Assembly (NCBI GenBank): GCA_036873755.1
Contig: JAVTVY010047868.1
Location: forward strand, 1-64,000
Length of the DNA stretch: 64,000 bases
Origin: Hanleya hanleyi
Lineage: Eukaryota > Mollusca > Polyplacophora > Lepidopleurida > Hanleyidae
Direction: 5' to 3'
Shown one piece after another: positions 44,768 through 56,670 of this stretch. Each line of letters begins with the position of its first letter. The stretch's first letter is position 1. A program made the translations under genes and the position numbers. The notes under the pieces were generated by a model that saw nothing but the letters and a program-made list of their open reading frames with translations, had not been told where the DNA came from and made no database searches.

Positions 44768-45909
44768 TTTACAAGCGTCTAATCCGTCATCCATAATTCA
44801 GCCGTCGTCCATTAGAGAATATCCGCGTCCATAATCCAAAGACCTATTCCATATTCCATATAACAGTATTAGCACCAAATTCAAAAAGACAATCATAGTA
44901 TACATAAACATAGGCTTGTTTCCTGCAAGAGAGAAGCGGTCAACAGTTTTCAATGATGCCGGCAAGACATCATAATGTTCCAAAATATCAAATCCGTATC
45001 GCTGATCAGTATTCTTAATCCATAATATTCGTTGTAAAGTCGTCATCTAAAGAATGATGTATCTCAGTCACGCTTTGATTGTGACTGTTCATATGAGTAC
45101 CATGAGGATCTTGAAGTACATGGGTTCATACGGCCCCTAGCCCCGGGTTAAGCGGAATTAGACACAAGTTACGAAACGTAGCGCCATAGATCTTGCACGC
45201 TACGTTCGTATTTTGCTATCAGCATGCGATATGTATCGCCAAATTTGAGAAACTTTGAGTGGAGGCGCTTGGTGGAATAGCCCTGTTTTATAAGTTTCTG
45301 CAACAATGTTTTGTGACGTTGATTAAAATCGTCACATTTAACACAGGATCTAGCAAATGCTACTAAGCGAGATATGTATACGCCATATGCAGGTCCCACT
45401 GGAATATTACTGTCCAGAAAGGGATAGTTTACGATGTCGAAATTGTAATCATCTCTTTTGTCATAAAGTCGACGAGAGAGAATGCCCGCTTCATTTTTAT
45501 AGAGATATAGATCTAAATATGATGTGCCTGTAGGGCTGTCTGTAGTTTCCTTCAAATCCAGTGAAGGTGGATATATATCCTTCACTGCGTCATTTATATA
45601 GCGATTATCCACAGCGAGAAGATCGTCTATATAGCGTTTGGTGAATGAGAAGGAACGGGCTTTGAATGGATCGGTTTTTGAAAGCGCCTGCATATAGTCA
45701 TATTCATAAGAGAACAGATACAGGTCAGCCAACAGGGGTGCACAATTAGTACCCATTGGAATACCTATATGCTGCTGATATATTGTGTTGCCAAATTTCA
45801 CATAGATATTTTTAATGAGAAATTCAAGCAACTCTATAAACAAAGAAACATCCCATGAATGATATCTCTTGTATGTAGTAGAGCTGAAGAATGCTTTATG
45901 GCTTCCGAC
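44768..45909 (-). mobile_element. Penelope-like element, 5'-truncated (PLE-3)
   Basis: Inserted after polymerase codons ending CATGTATTT; the right junction is CTTCCGAC to CCTTCACGG. Compared with the uninterrupted right arm, about six bases of target (GACCAG) are missing, so insertion came with a small deletion, not a duplication. It contains the RT frame 45169-45843. Nearly identical to PLE-2 over their shared length. Confidence 0.88.
45169..45843 (-). pseudogene. Reverse transcriptase, Penelope-like, copy in PLE-3
   Basis: A 224-residue frame, the best RT copy in the window. It has QQHIGIPMGTNCAPLLADLY, the active site RYIDDLLAVDN, TSYLDLYLYKNEAG, YDKRDDYNFDIVNYPF, GPAYGVYISRLV and a C-terminal thumb region (HKTLLQKLIKQGYSTKRL). 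The N-terminal fingers (DFSTLYTTIPH) seen in PLE-2 are lost to truncation at 45909. No nuclease domain follows before the 3' end. I class it as Penelope-like from the RT motif order and tail-less, variably truncated copies; another RT lineage is possible. Confidence 0.82.
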
Positions 45910-46974
45910 CCTTCACGGTGACGGACGCTATTTCCCTGGAGCCGGTGGTCGAGCAGCTCGCTACATTAGACCCGTTGGAGTGGGCCCGACTACAACGACC
46001 GAACACGAAATTGTTGGTGGAAATGGTTACCAACGTCATATTCTACGTGACGAAATTGTGGAATCATCCGATCGGCGCTCCCGTCATTCTCCCGCCTTGG
46101 CTGAGTCGACGAAACGGCATGTATGCGTTAACGGGCGGACATCATGGACCCTACAAAGACCGGAAATGCTTGTTTCGTTGTTTGGCTGTACATTTGGACC
46201 AGTGTAATCCCAACAATTGTGAGCGAGTGGCCAATGGCTATTGGAGACAGTATTTACAGGAGCAAGATATGGATGAGCGGCAGTTCCGAGGTGTTCCCTT
46301 CAAATATTTGGATGTCGTCGAATCCCTCTTCAAGGTGAATATCTTTGTCTATCGATTACTTCGGGAAGGCGAGGAGAACTCTGAATTTGTCGCTGAATTG
46401 GTGCATCGCTCTTCAGAACGGTACGCGTCCACGATGAAGGTGAACGTCTACGACTACGGTGGAGTCAGTCACTTTTCCCTGATCCACAATATGAGCCTCT
46501 TCGCCCAATCCTACAGCTGCACTCAATGCCAGCGGGTGTTTGACCGTTCTACCGACTTACATCGGCACGAGAACATCTGTACGAACGCTGTGAAACGGAA
46601 ACTTCCTGGGGGTGTATATCACAATACGCCTACTATCTTTGAGGACTTAGCTGATGAGGGTCTTGTGGTGGCGGAAGAGGACCGTTATTTTCCCTACTGG
46701 GCGTGCTATGACTTTGAAGCGATTTTGGAACCCATGGACACTACCTCAGCCAACACGCAGTGGACACAGCGTCATATCTCGAGTGTCAGCATTTCAACCA
46801 ACGTGCCCGGCTATGACGCTGAGCCTGTATGTTTCGTATCGACCGGTGACGCCCATGACCTGATTACGCGGATGATGGAATATTTAGAGGAGGTGAGCGC
46901 GCGCAGTACGGAGCAGTTGGTAGTCAAGTTCCAGGATGTTCTGGATGAACTCGATGATCGAATTCCCGAGCCCG

Positions 46975-48110
46975 GTGTGTCGTTCAGTGACAGAGAAGAG
47001 TCGGACATGGAGACTCAGACCCAGGGGACGGAGATGGAGCACAGTGGGCAGGACATTCAACCGCAGGGTGTATCGTTCAGTGACAGAGAAGAGTCGTACA
47101 TGGAGACTCAGACCGAGGAGACGGAGATGGAGCAGAGTGGGCAGGACATTCAACCGCAGGGTGTATCGTTGATTGACAGAGAAGAGTCGGACAGGGCTAT
47201 TCCACCAAGCGCCTCCACTCAAAGTTTCTCAAATTTGGCGATACATATCGCATGCTGATAGCAAAATACGAACGTAGCGTGCAAGATCTATGGCGCTACG
47301 TTTCGTAACTTGTGTCTAATTCCGCTTAACCCGGGGCTAGGGGCCGTATGAACCCATGTACTTCAAGATCCTCATGGTACTCATATGAACAGTCACAATC
47401 AAAGCGTGACTGAGATACATCTTTTTTTTTTAGATGACGACTCTATAACGAATATTATGGATTAAGAATACTGATCAGCGATACGGATTTGATATTTTTG
47501 GAACATCATGATGTCTTGCCGGCATCATTGAAAACTGTTGACCGCTTCTCTCTTGCAGGAAACAAGCCTATGTTTATGTTTACTATGATTGTCTTTTTGA
47601 ATTTGGTGCTAATACTGTTATGTGGAAAATGGAATAGGTCTTTGGATTATGGACGCGGATATTCTCTAATGGACGACGGCTGGATTATGAATGACGGACT
47701 AGACGCTTGTAATGGAGACTCAGATCGAGGAGACGGAGATGGAGCAGAGTGGGCAGGACATTCAACCGCAGGGTGTATTGTTCATTGACAGAGAAGAGTC
47801 GGACATGGAGACTCAGATCGAGGAGACGGAGATGGAGCAGAGCGGGCAGGACATTCAACCGCAGGGTGTATCGTTCAGTGACAGAGAAGAGTCGGACATG
47901 GAGACTCAGATCGAGGAGACGGAGATGGAGCAGAGTGGGCAGGACATTCAACCGCAGGGTGTATCGTTCAGTGACAGAGAAGAGTCGGACATGGAGACTC
48001 AGGCCGAGGGGACGGAGATGGAGCAGAGTGGGCAGGACATTCAACCGCAGGGTGTATCGTTCAGTGACAGAGAAGAGTCGGACATGGAGACTCAGATCGA
48101 GGAGACCGAG
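46975..48110 (+). repeat. 93-bp (31-residue) acidic coding repeat, ~6.7 copies
   Basis: Units of 93 bases start at 46975, 47068 and 47161, then continue after PLE-4 (47708) to about 48110. Each encodes GVSFSDREESDMETQ followed by EETEMEQSGQDIQPQ with few changes. The frame is kept across all units. The right arm has a single, diverged unit in the same place (about 53785-53885). The repeat lies in the exonuclease-domain linker. Confidence 0.93.
47192..47707 (+). mobile_element. Penelope-like element, 5'-truncated (PLE-4)
   Basis: Opposite in orientation to PLE-3. It starts within the RT 3' region (GGGCTATTCCACCAAGCG) and ends GACGCTTGTA directly before ATGGAGACTCAG. Removing it restores the repeat unit exactly at GTCGGAC-ATGGAG, with a 2-3 base overlap at the 5' junction. 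A T-run near 47422 replaces ATTC of PLE-3. Confidence 0.9.
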
Positions 48111-48692
48111 GAGAAGAAGGCAGTCAAACACCTCAAGCCGTATGCGGAAAAACTGAAAGCCCGGTTCGTTCAGTACCTGACTCAGTTACCCGTGCTCGGG
48201 TTTAATTCTGGCCGTTACGACCTCAACATGGTGAAGGAGTTTCTGTATCCTTATTTGGCACAGTCCGGTGAAGTCAAGAGTGTGATCAAAAAGATTAATA
48301 ATCACATGGCGCTCACTACCACGTCACTACATTTCCTGGATGTTCGGAATTATTTGGCGCCCAATTATAGTTATGCGCAGTGGGTGAAGGCCTATGACTG
48401 TGAACAATCCAAAGGGAGGTTCGTTTACACTTACATGTCGACACTCGACCGCTTGGAGGAAACAGAGTTACCATCCCGGGACGCTTTTTTAGATGATTTA
48501 AAGCAAGAGGCATGTTCTGAAGACATGTACCGGGAACTGCAACAGGTATGGAACGACCAACACATGGAGACCTTGCGAGATTTTCTGGTATATTACAACA
48601 ATCTGGATGTCGTTCCCTTCCTCGAAGCGGCCAAGAAAATGGCGCAACTATTCCGCAGCCAAATGCACGTCGACATATTCAAAGATGCGAAG

Positions 48693-49135
48693 CTATGTTG
48701 CCAATGCATTGAAATTTGAATGGGTTGTCTGCATGGGTTTCAACTCAAGTCTTTCTAAAGAAAGGCAAGTACTGTTCATTGCGATCAGCCAGAAGATCCC
48801 CCCCCCCTTCGCTACTATGTCACCACAGAACAAATTGATTACTATGCTATCTAATAAACCTAATAGGAGAAACTATGTACCACTGGTACCTTCAGAGAAT
48901 TGGCCCCCCATCTTAGTAAAATAAATATTACAGTATTAGTTTCAGTAGTCGGATCAGTGAACACTTCTAGTCAATATGCTACTAGTCAATATAATGTCCT
49001 GTTGGTTACAGGTAGTATTTACTGTTTGTTCAAATTTATTATGTTTCTTACTGCATTATTGTTTTGTGCGCTGTCCCGATCCCAACGGGATGTTTTGTGC
49101 GATAAAATTGAATTGAATTGAATTGAATTGAGTGT
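48693..49135 (+). mobile_element. LINE 3' fragment with ATTGA tail
   Basis: The polymerase homology ends here and sequence unrelated to the right arm begins, ending in GATAAAATTGAATTGAATTG and more of the same. The tail type matches the LINE ending at 38505. This insertion or recombination marks the inner end of the left arm. Confidence 0.65.
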
Positions 49136-49764
49136 ACGAAAGTCCAGCTTACCTGATAAAGAGTTTAGTCCCGATTCCTGATGTATACCTGGAAAAATTC
49201 CATATTGCCGGGAGTTTTATGCGTATATGTCTGGGATGTTTTTTTCCTAGGTGGGTATAACACACCAAGCCTTCATCACGATGCATTCGTATCCTAAAAT
49301 ATATGGGTATCGCCACGAACCAAGCCTCATTCCATATATACTTTTTTTCGGAATTCACAGATATTTCCATCGGTAAAGCCGGTCTTCATTATACTACATG
49401 CAAGAAATGAACGCACTAAACTGTCAAGCTAATGATTTTGGTCAACGGCACACACATGTTCCCTGGTTTGGTCTCGACACCCCAGCGGTTTTCTGCTTCT
49501 GGGCTTGTCACGGTAGATTAATTTGTTCGCCCATACTCCCACGTGGGGTGGACGTGGCAAAACAGAGGGTATTCAGCCCATGAAAAATAAGGAAAAGATA
49601 TGTGTGTGCATATTAATAGACCACGTTGGCTGTATAGGCCGTAGAAAATGGGCGGCTAAAAATGAACACATTACATTATACTTTGTTGCGAATTGTTGCG
49701 AGTCCACGGGTGACTCAGTGCGTTTTTATACCCCGCTACAGTATTTCACAGAATAGAATATCAG
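49136..49764. other. No feature recognised
   Basis: AT-rich stretch between LINE remnants without a supported gene or clear repeat. Confidence 0.45.
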
Positions 49765-50990
49765 CTCATAAATTTGGGGTGGTGTGGATAATTCGACAGT
49801 CTTCAAGGCCCTCCTTGAAAGTCTGAATGACTTTGTATTTCTTAGTTTGATGAAAAAATTATTTTTCGGCTACAAATAAATAATTCGTGAATTCTGATAG
49901 AACGTGAAACAATTTTTTATTCAGGTGAACAATTACTATATTACGTATACAAGGAAATTTCATAATACAAACAATTCAATTCAATTCTTTTTATTGCTCG
50001 ACTCTGTCACATATAGAGTATGGCAAATGACATAATAATAACAACATAATGTAAAAGACAATTGATACAGAGATAAAGCCTGTTACTGTGGCAATATCAA
50101 TTTGTAAAGAAAGAAGATAGAACTAAGTATACTCAGCTGGGTTTGGCATTTATCTGTTCGTTCCTATATATGTACATATTATGTATGTACATTGCTATTC
50201 TACCATGTTCTGATGGAGGGTTGAACAGAATTTCTGTATACTTTTCTCTGTCCATTGCTGCTGTGACATTATCCTGTATTTGTAGGAGATCAGATAATGG
50301 TTTTCTTTTAATATAGAGACTAGCACATGCCAATAAAAATCTGTTTTTCGTCTTCCATTTTTTTTGTACTATAAATTTGGGGTGGTGTGGATAATTCGAC
50401 AGTCTTCAAGTCCCTCCTTGAAAGTCTGAATGACTTTGTATTTCTTAGTTTGATGAAAAATTTATTATTTTTCGGCTACAAATAAATAATTCGTGAATTC
50501 TGATAGAACGTGAAACTTACAATTTTTTATTCAGGTGAACAATTACTATATATTACGTATACAAGGAAATTTCAATAATACAAACAAGTCAATTCAATTC
50601 TTTTTATTGCTCGACTCTGTCACATATAGAGTATGGCAAATGCCATAATATTAACAAAATAATATAAAAGACAATTGATACAGAGATAAAGCCTGTTACT
50701 GTGGCAATATCAATTTGTAAAGAAAGAAGATAGAACTAAGTATACTAAGTATAAGCTGGGTTTGGGATTTATCTGTTCGTTCCTATATATGTACATATTA
50801 TGTATGTACATTGCTATTCTACCATGTTCTGATGGAGGGTTGAACAGAATTTCTATATACTTTTCTTTGTCCATTGCTGATGTGACATTATCTTGTATTT
50901 GTAGGAGATCAGATAATGGTTTTCTTTTAATATAGAGACTAGCACATGCCAATAAAAATCTGTTTTTCGTCTTCTATTTTTTTTTTGTAC
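49765..50990. repeat. ~605-bp direct tandem duplication of a LINE 3' end
   Basis: 49765-50370 and 50371-50990 are near-identical direct copies, each holding the inverted LINE tail (CAATTCAATTC) and the end of the LINE ORF. They differ by small indels (for example an extra AAGTATACT near 50745). Confidence 0.9.
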
Positions 50991-51228
50991 TACAGAGTCT
51001 ACAGGGGATATTATAGTATCGTCCAGTCTCTATTTCTAGCTTGTGTGTACTTGTTCTAAATTTAGTAATTGTTTGTTTATGTCTGATGTTTTCTATTTCG
51101 TAAAGGTATGGTTGTAGTGTGTATTTGTGGTAAACTTGTCTGAGGCGTGTGAGCTTGCCAGAATAGGATATATTTTTTATATTGTATGGTTGATCATCAA
51201 TCACAGATTCAAACAAGAAGATGTACAA
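50133..51228 (-). pseudogene. LINE ORF C-terminus, duplicated end
   Basis: Reading leftward from 51228: RHKQTITKFRTSTHKLEIE, then a CRLC zinc-knuckle-like pair, then ACASLYIKRKPLSDLLQI and EKYIEILFNPPSEHGR, ending near 50710. The last 66 codons occur again at 50133-50333 because of the tandem duplication. The TKFRTSxHxLxIExGR pattern is typical of the region after the RT domain in non-LTR elements. The RT itself is absent. Confidence 0.7.
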
Positions 51229-51391
51229 GAACTGTCAGGAAGGCGATTAAAGTACTGTATACAGACTATGTCGATTGGGTATTCATGAGAATTTTCGAAG
51301 AATGTACAATAGGGTTGTATAATACAAACAACAATACAGATTACTACAAGAATGCGTTATGTACTAGAACATGCATTTGAGAATTACATGT

Positions 51392-51397
51392 TTTATT
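51392..51397 (-). terminator. Polyadenylation signal of right polymerase gene
   Basis: AATAAA (complement of TTTATT) lies about 75 bases after the polymerase stop at 51471, in the expected position for a 3' end signal. Confidence 0.5.
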
Positions 51398-51470
51398 CAC
51401 AACATGTGAAAATTCACACACAGTCACAAATTCGCATCGGTTAGAGGCAATATATGTAGTAGTCACCAGT

Positions 51471-54400
51471 TCACAAGTCCAGATAGGTGGTACTGACACC
51501 ATCCGGAAGGACTTTTTGTTTCGGATAGAAGAAGGTGAAGGCATCTCGTTGCTGTATGTACGAACGCATTTGATGATCCACCACACGAAATCCTCGATTG
51601 GTCCCACTAGTGCTGACGCGGTTTTGAAGCACGTCCAGGTAGAGAGCTTTGTTAATGGTGGGGTCCCGTCGATTGACCCCCTTGCAGCTGAACTTGTTTT
51701 GGTCTCCACTGTAACAGTAATAGGTTTTTGAACACAGGGCGATCATGTCTTCTCCACTCCACTCTAGCTTAAAAAGACCGGGGGTTCGCTTGTCGTGCTG
51801 GTAGTGGTCGCGTCGAGGCAGCCATTGATCCCGTTCCGCTTCATACTGGATTCGTAGTTCCGGTTTCACGAGTGACTCCCAGTCTGCATTAGAGACATCC
51901 ATGTAGGTGGAATCTGTGTCCATTTCTATCAACTGCCAATCGCTCTGGTCGAAATACACGTGTATAAAGTCATAGAGGAACTCCAACATCCGGAGTTTGG
52001 CCATCTGGTACACCATACACCCGACTTGGAGGGGTAAGTTGTAACGCGTGGTCTTTTTGGCAGAGGTAACCTCGTAGGTATCATCATCGATGACGTCGGC
52101 GGAACGAAACAGCGGCGAGTTGATTTTTGCTCACGCTTGTTTCGTAGTGCATATATTCACGGTGACGTGGCGGGCTTGTTTCGTTACAGTTTTGCCATAA
52201 AAACTGTTCCCCGCGAGCTTCCAGGACTCAGCGATAATGGCCTTACTGGGATCCTTATCACCTTGACGACGAGCGGCCGTTACGCAGCGCAGAAGTGGTG
52301 TGCCCAGTAAGATTTTTTCAGCCCACATACTGCCTATCAACATCCGGCGCGGTTGTTTAAGTACTTCATGCTCCTCGGCGTAGACCCCCATGGTGTCTCC
52401 AATATCAGCCCGACTCACCAGCGTGTTTGGGTGGGCACTCTGCAAACTGTGGCTTCAGGGCGTCGGGGACATGCAGGTCACATTCTATAAACCCGTACAG
52501 GGTCTCCGTACGCACGGCTTCAAGGATCTGTGGCGTGGTGAGAATACGACGACGACTGAGCGGGTACTCGTGCTCTTTCAGGAAATTACGCAAATGTGGG
52601 AGGACCTGGCACATGGTATGGAATTCACATTCCCACATTTCTATCAGATGATATCCCAACTCTTTAATATAATCAGCACTGTCCACCACTTCCGCCTGTA
52701 GCTCTTCCATCGATTTCCCGCGGCGATCGTTGTAGTGACCGTGGGAGAACTTGCAACCGTGCCCGTGCCAATAGCACCCGTAAAACTGAAATACTGTAGG
52801 CGTTCCATTCACCAGGGCAAACCCATCGACGGGGAGTTGGCTTTTCTGTGGCGTTGGATTGATGGCGGATAGAAATGCCGCGTCGATGGGCTTCCCAGTC
52901 CAGCCACTGGTCGGCGATATGTCTGTGGGACCGTTGTGGTTTGAAATGCTGGCCTTCCGCTAACCATCGCGTGTATTGACCGCTTGGCATGGGTTGAGCA
53001 ATGGCCCACAGATACAGTGCGTTCGCATCAAAGCCGATGATTTTGTCGCAGAGTTTCCCACCTCGAATGGTCGTGACATCTTGCTCGTGGTACCGGTGAA
53101 ATATGAGGCTTGGTCCGCCCACAATGTTATTTCGCAAACAATCATACATGTCCTCGTCTTTTTGTTGAATGAGCGAAAAGTAAGTAGAGCAGTCTTGAAA
53201 GAGATACCGAAGAACCAGGCCAGGTAAACTCAAACACTCTTTGAATATGTCGACGTGCATTTGGTTGCGAAACAGTTGCGCCATTTTCTCGGCCGCTTCG
53301 AGGAAGGGAACGACATCCAGATTGTTGTAATACACCAGAAAATCTCGCAAGGTCTCCATGTGTTGGTCGTTCCATACCTGTTGCAGTTCCCGGTACACGT
53401 CTTCAGAACATGCCTCTTGCTTTAAATCATCGAAAAAAGCGTCCCGGGATGGTAACTCTGTTTCCTCCAAGCGGTCGAGTGTCGACATGTAAGTGTAAGG
53501 GAACCTCCCTTTGGATTGTTCACAGTCATAGGCCTTCACCCACTGCGCATAACTATAATTGGGCGCCAAATAATTTCGAACATCCAGGAAATGTAGTGAC
53601 GTAGTAGTGAGTGCCATGTGATTATTAATCTTTTTGATCACACTCTTGACTTCACCGCACTGTGCCAAATAAGGATACAAAAACTCCTTCACCATGTTGA
53701 GGTCGTAACGTCCAGAATTAAACCCAAGCATGGGCAATTGAGTCAGGTATTGAACGAACCGGGCTTTCAGTTTTTCCGCATACACTTTCGGTAAGGGTAC
53801 ATCTTGTGGACGCATCTCTCTTTCGGCCTCGCCACTTTTCTCCTCTTCCTCCGACTCGCTTTCTTCGGTGTCACTGAACGACACACCGGGCTCGGGAATT
53901 CGATCATCGAGTTCATCGAGAACATCCTGGAACTTGACTACCAACAGCTCCGTACTGCGCGCGCTCACCGCCTCTAAATATTCCATCATCCGTGTAATCA
54001 GCTCATGAGAGTCACCGGTCGATACGAAACATACAGGCTCAGCGTCATAGCCGGGCACGTTGGTTGAAATGCTGACACTCAGCGGGATATGACGCTGTGT
54101 CCACTGCATTTTGGCTGAGGTAGTGTCCATGGGTTCCAAAATCGCTTCAAAGTCATAGCATGCCCGATAGGGAAAATAGCGGCCCTCTTCCGCCACCACA
54201 AGACCCTCATCAGCTAGTTCTTCAAAGATAGTAGGCATATTGTGGTATACACCTCCAGGAAATTTCCGTTTCACAGCGTTCGTACAGATGTTCTCGTGCC
54301 GATGTAAGTCGGTAGAACGGTCAAACACCCGCTGGCATTGGGTACAGCTGAAAGATTGGGCGAAAGAGGCTCATATTGTGGATGAGAGAAAAGTGACCGA

Positions 54401-55280
54401 CTCCACCGTGGTCGTAGACGTTCACCTTCATCGTGGACGCGTACCATTCTGACGAGCGATGCACCAATTCAGCGACAAATTTTGGGTTCTCCTCGCCTTC
54501 GACAACATCCAAATATTTAAAGGGAACACCTCGGAACTGCCGCTCATCCATATCTTGCTCCTGTAACTACTGTCTCCAATAGCCATTGGCCACTCGCTCA
54601 CAAGTTTTGGGATTACACTGGTCCAAATGTACAGCCAAACAGCGAAACAAGCATTTCCGGTCTTTGTAGGGTCCATGATGTCCGCCCGTTAACGCATACA
54701 TGCCGTTTCGTCGACTCAGCCAAGGCGGAAGAATGACGGGAGCACCGATCGGATGATTCCGCAATTTCGTCATGTAGAATGTGACGTTGGTAACCATTTC
54801 CACCAACCATTTCGTGTTCGGTCGTTGTAGGCGGGCCCACTCCAACGGGTCTAATGTGGTGAGTTGCTCGACCACCGGCTCCAGGGAAATAGCGTCCGTC
54901 ACCGTGAAGGGCTGGTCAAATACATGATTGTTGTTGCTCGGATAGAAATAACGTAGTTGATTGGTCTCCTTGTGCCGAAGAATGTAGCCAAAAGTCATAT
55001 TGACCCGAAATGACGTGGCTTGGTCGCTGAAAATACGCTCCACGTAGGACGGAAGATGTATCAGCTCCACCAGCCGGAAATTGTACAAATCCAGTATGGG
55101 CCGTTGACGGTGAAAGGAATGGCGAATGGTGTTCCAATGTCGCCGGTATATGGCACTCACGGACTGGTCTTCTGGTAATGCTTCATCGACAGGCACCGCT
55201 GGATCTCCTGGAAAATCTTGTTCTGGTCTGATATTGTTGTCGTCTCGTCTCAGGGGCGATCTTGAACGATCACGATTCAT
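51471..55280 (-). pseudogene. Polinton 2 DNA polymerase, right copy (near full length, broken)
   Basis: Start ATG 55280 in a CCACCATGAA context. In order: KCLFRCLAVHLD block, zinc finger (CQRVFDRSTDLHRHENIC), Exo I CYDFEAIL (about 54140), Exo II FNSGRYDLNM (about 53720), Exo III YYNNLDVVPF (about 53325), motif A GFDANALYLWAIAQPM (about 53025), motif B KLAGNSFYGKT (about 52200), motif C EMDTDSTYMD (about 51917). All catalytic acids are visible. Damage: TAG at 54566 (Tyr in the left copy), a ~48-bp deletion near 54507, frameshifts near 54345, 52880 and 52430, a TGA at 52131-52133 with the same frame resuming, and probably ~40 missing residues between motifs A and B near 52275. Confidence 0.92.
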
Positions 55281-56074
55281 GGTGGAAAGGTACACAGGTA
55301 GATGAGGTAGACAGACTGGTCAGGCAGGCAGGCAGCTCGGTTAGGCGGATTACTACACACAGGCAGTGGTCGGGTACAGCGTCAGACAGGCAGACAGTGG
55401 TCAGGTATACCGTCAAGCAGGCAGTCTGTAGGCAGGCAGTGGTCAGGCAGGCAGGTCTGTTAGGCAGGCAGTGGTGTGGTCGATAGCTTCGGATGGTCAG
55501 TGAAAATGTTGGTACCGACTTGAAAACTGACCCCTTTTTATAGCGAAAAACCCAATTGGATGCATGCCAACAGAACCCGGATGTTGGCACCAGGCCAATA
55601 CCCGGCCCATATAAAACTTGGCACCCAGCCAATTGGATGCGTGCCAACGGAACCCGGATGTTGGCCTCCAGTCAATTCTAAAAACTTGGCACCCAGCCAA
55701 TGTTGATGCAATCCAATATGTACAGACCTATAGGACGAACACCCAATTATAAAACTTGGACACTTCAAGGTAAGCCCATTTTACATGTATTAACGTTTCA
55801 AATGTATTAAATGTTTAAATGGCTTCAATACAGACCCGCACTATTGGTTCGGCGCACTATTTTCTCTCGCAGACTGTTTCCCTTCCCACCCAGAGGTGCC
55901 ATTCGGCCCCACAACCCGATCACTTGAACCCTAATAGTACTCCGCCACCAAGGTCAATATACTGCACGGTACGCGGCCACGCAAAGGTCAAAGGTCACCC
56001 CGCACCTCGCAGCGCCCCCTATCGGAATCAAGAGTTACCTCCCTGGAAAAGGGGACATTTTTCACGCTTATACT
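55281..56074. repeat. Polinton 2 right terminal inverted repeat
   Basis: Mirror of 43718-44498. It ends CACGCTTATACT and has an extra TACTACT before the flanking ATGGTTA. Relative to the left copy it has a duplicated CCAATTGGCTGG-type unit and lacks another. Confidence 0.88.
55535..55542 (-). promoter_or_regulatory. TATA box of right polymerase gene
   Basis: TATAAAAA on the minus strand, about 255 bases above the ATG, in the same position as in the left arm. Confidence 0.55.
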
Positions 56075-56087
56075 ACTACTATGGTTA

Positions 56088-56399
56088 TCACCATTTTGAT
56101 CTCTGATTAATAATAACAATAACCTGATTTTTTAGGGCGTTATATTTTTTTATTAGCACGACATCAATAATTAGCTGCCCGACATAGTTATTAGGGACCC
56201 GAAGACGGTAATATATGATTATCTGAGGTTATATATGCAGAAAGTAGAAAGTTTATAATATGCGGTTTCCTGATCGTTACCTCTCATACTATAATTTTAA
56301 GACGAACGACCGAACGATTATCAAACAATCAGTCATCCGTCATGCCCTAGCTCTGTTGGATACTTTCCTCACTTGTTCTCCGCCTCGTTAAGGTCATCC
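56088..56399. other. No feature recognised
   Basis: AT-rich flank of Polinton 2; nothing supported. Confidence 0.45.
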
Positions 56400-56610
56400 C
56401 TAACCGTTTTATTGTCCCCCGCCGCAACGCGGCCGGGTGACTTTAAAATGGTTCTTGCTTCTATGTGTCCGTGCATGTCCGTGGATGTCCGTGCATGTCT
56501 GTTCGAATGATTAACATTTGCCTGAAGGTGGCGCCACTGAGTTTCGCTTATTCGTGTCCGTTCCAGTTAAAATGGGTCGTGCTCTCTTTGTGTCTGTGGA
56601 TGTCTGTTCA
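56400..56610. repeat. Inverted, diverged copy of the 38.5-kb repeat
   Basis: CCGCCGCAACGCGG, AAAATGGTTCTTGCTTC, TGTGTCCGTG and GTCCGTGGATGTCCGTG match the complement of 38640-38870. The GGACATCCAC expansion is also present. Confidence 0.75.
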
Positions 56611-56670
56611 AATTCTAAGGCATCCCTAAATGTGTTTGTCATGTTTCTTCTTTCTTCCGCTTCTCGCTGT

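Larger units (their letters stand above)
44499..48692 (+). pseudogene. Polinton 2 DNA polymerase, left copy (N-terminal half, broken)
   Basis: Start ATG 44499 in a CCACCATGAG context. A 91-bp deletion near 44527 shifts the frame. PLE-3 (44768-45909) and PLE-4 (47192-47707) interrupt it. Between them are a conserved block KCLFRCLAVHLD (46170), a zinc finger YSCTQCQRVFDRSTDLHRH (about 46512), Exo I CYDFEAIL (46708), then a seven-unit acidic repeat. After PLE-4 come Exo II FNSGRYDLNM and Exo III YYNNLDVVPF. The homology stops at DIFKD (48690), before palm motif A, so this copy could never polymerise. The segment SLFKVNIFVYRLLRE, missing in the right copy, is intact here. Confidence 0.9.
43707..56087. 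mobile_element. Polinton/Maverick 2, mirror-image with two polymerase ends
   Basis: The outer flanks carry ATGGTTA directly repeated at 43707-43713 and 56081-56087, a candidate 6-bp target duplication (Polintons make 6 bp). Just inside, AGTATAAGCGT starts inverted termini. Homology between the arms continues through the terminal repeat into the polymerase gene: 43718-48692 (read +) mirrors about 53240-56074 (read -), apart from insertions. The right arm continues to 51471. No integrase, capsid or ATPase gene is present. The centre (48693-51390) is LINE debris. Confidence 0.85.

Noticed and set aside
46884..48156. Long Arg- and Leu-rich frames in the 93-bp repeat region
   Set aside because: They are alternative frames of the acidic coding repeat, which joins recognisable polymerase sequence on both sides.
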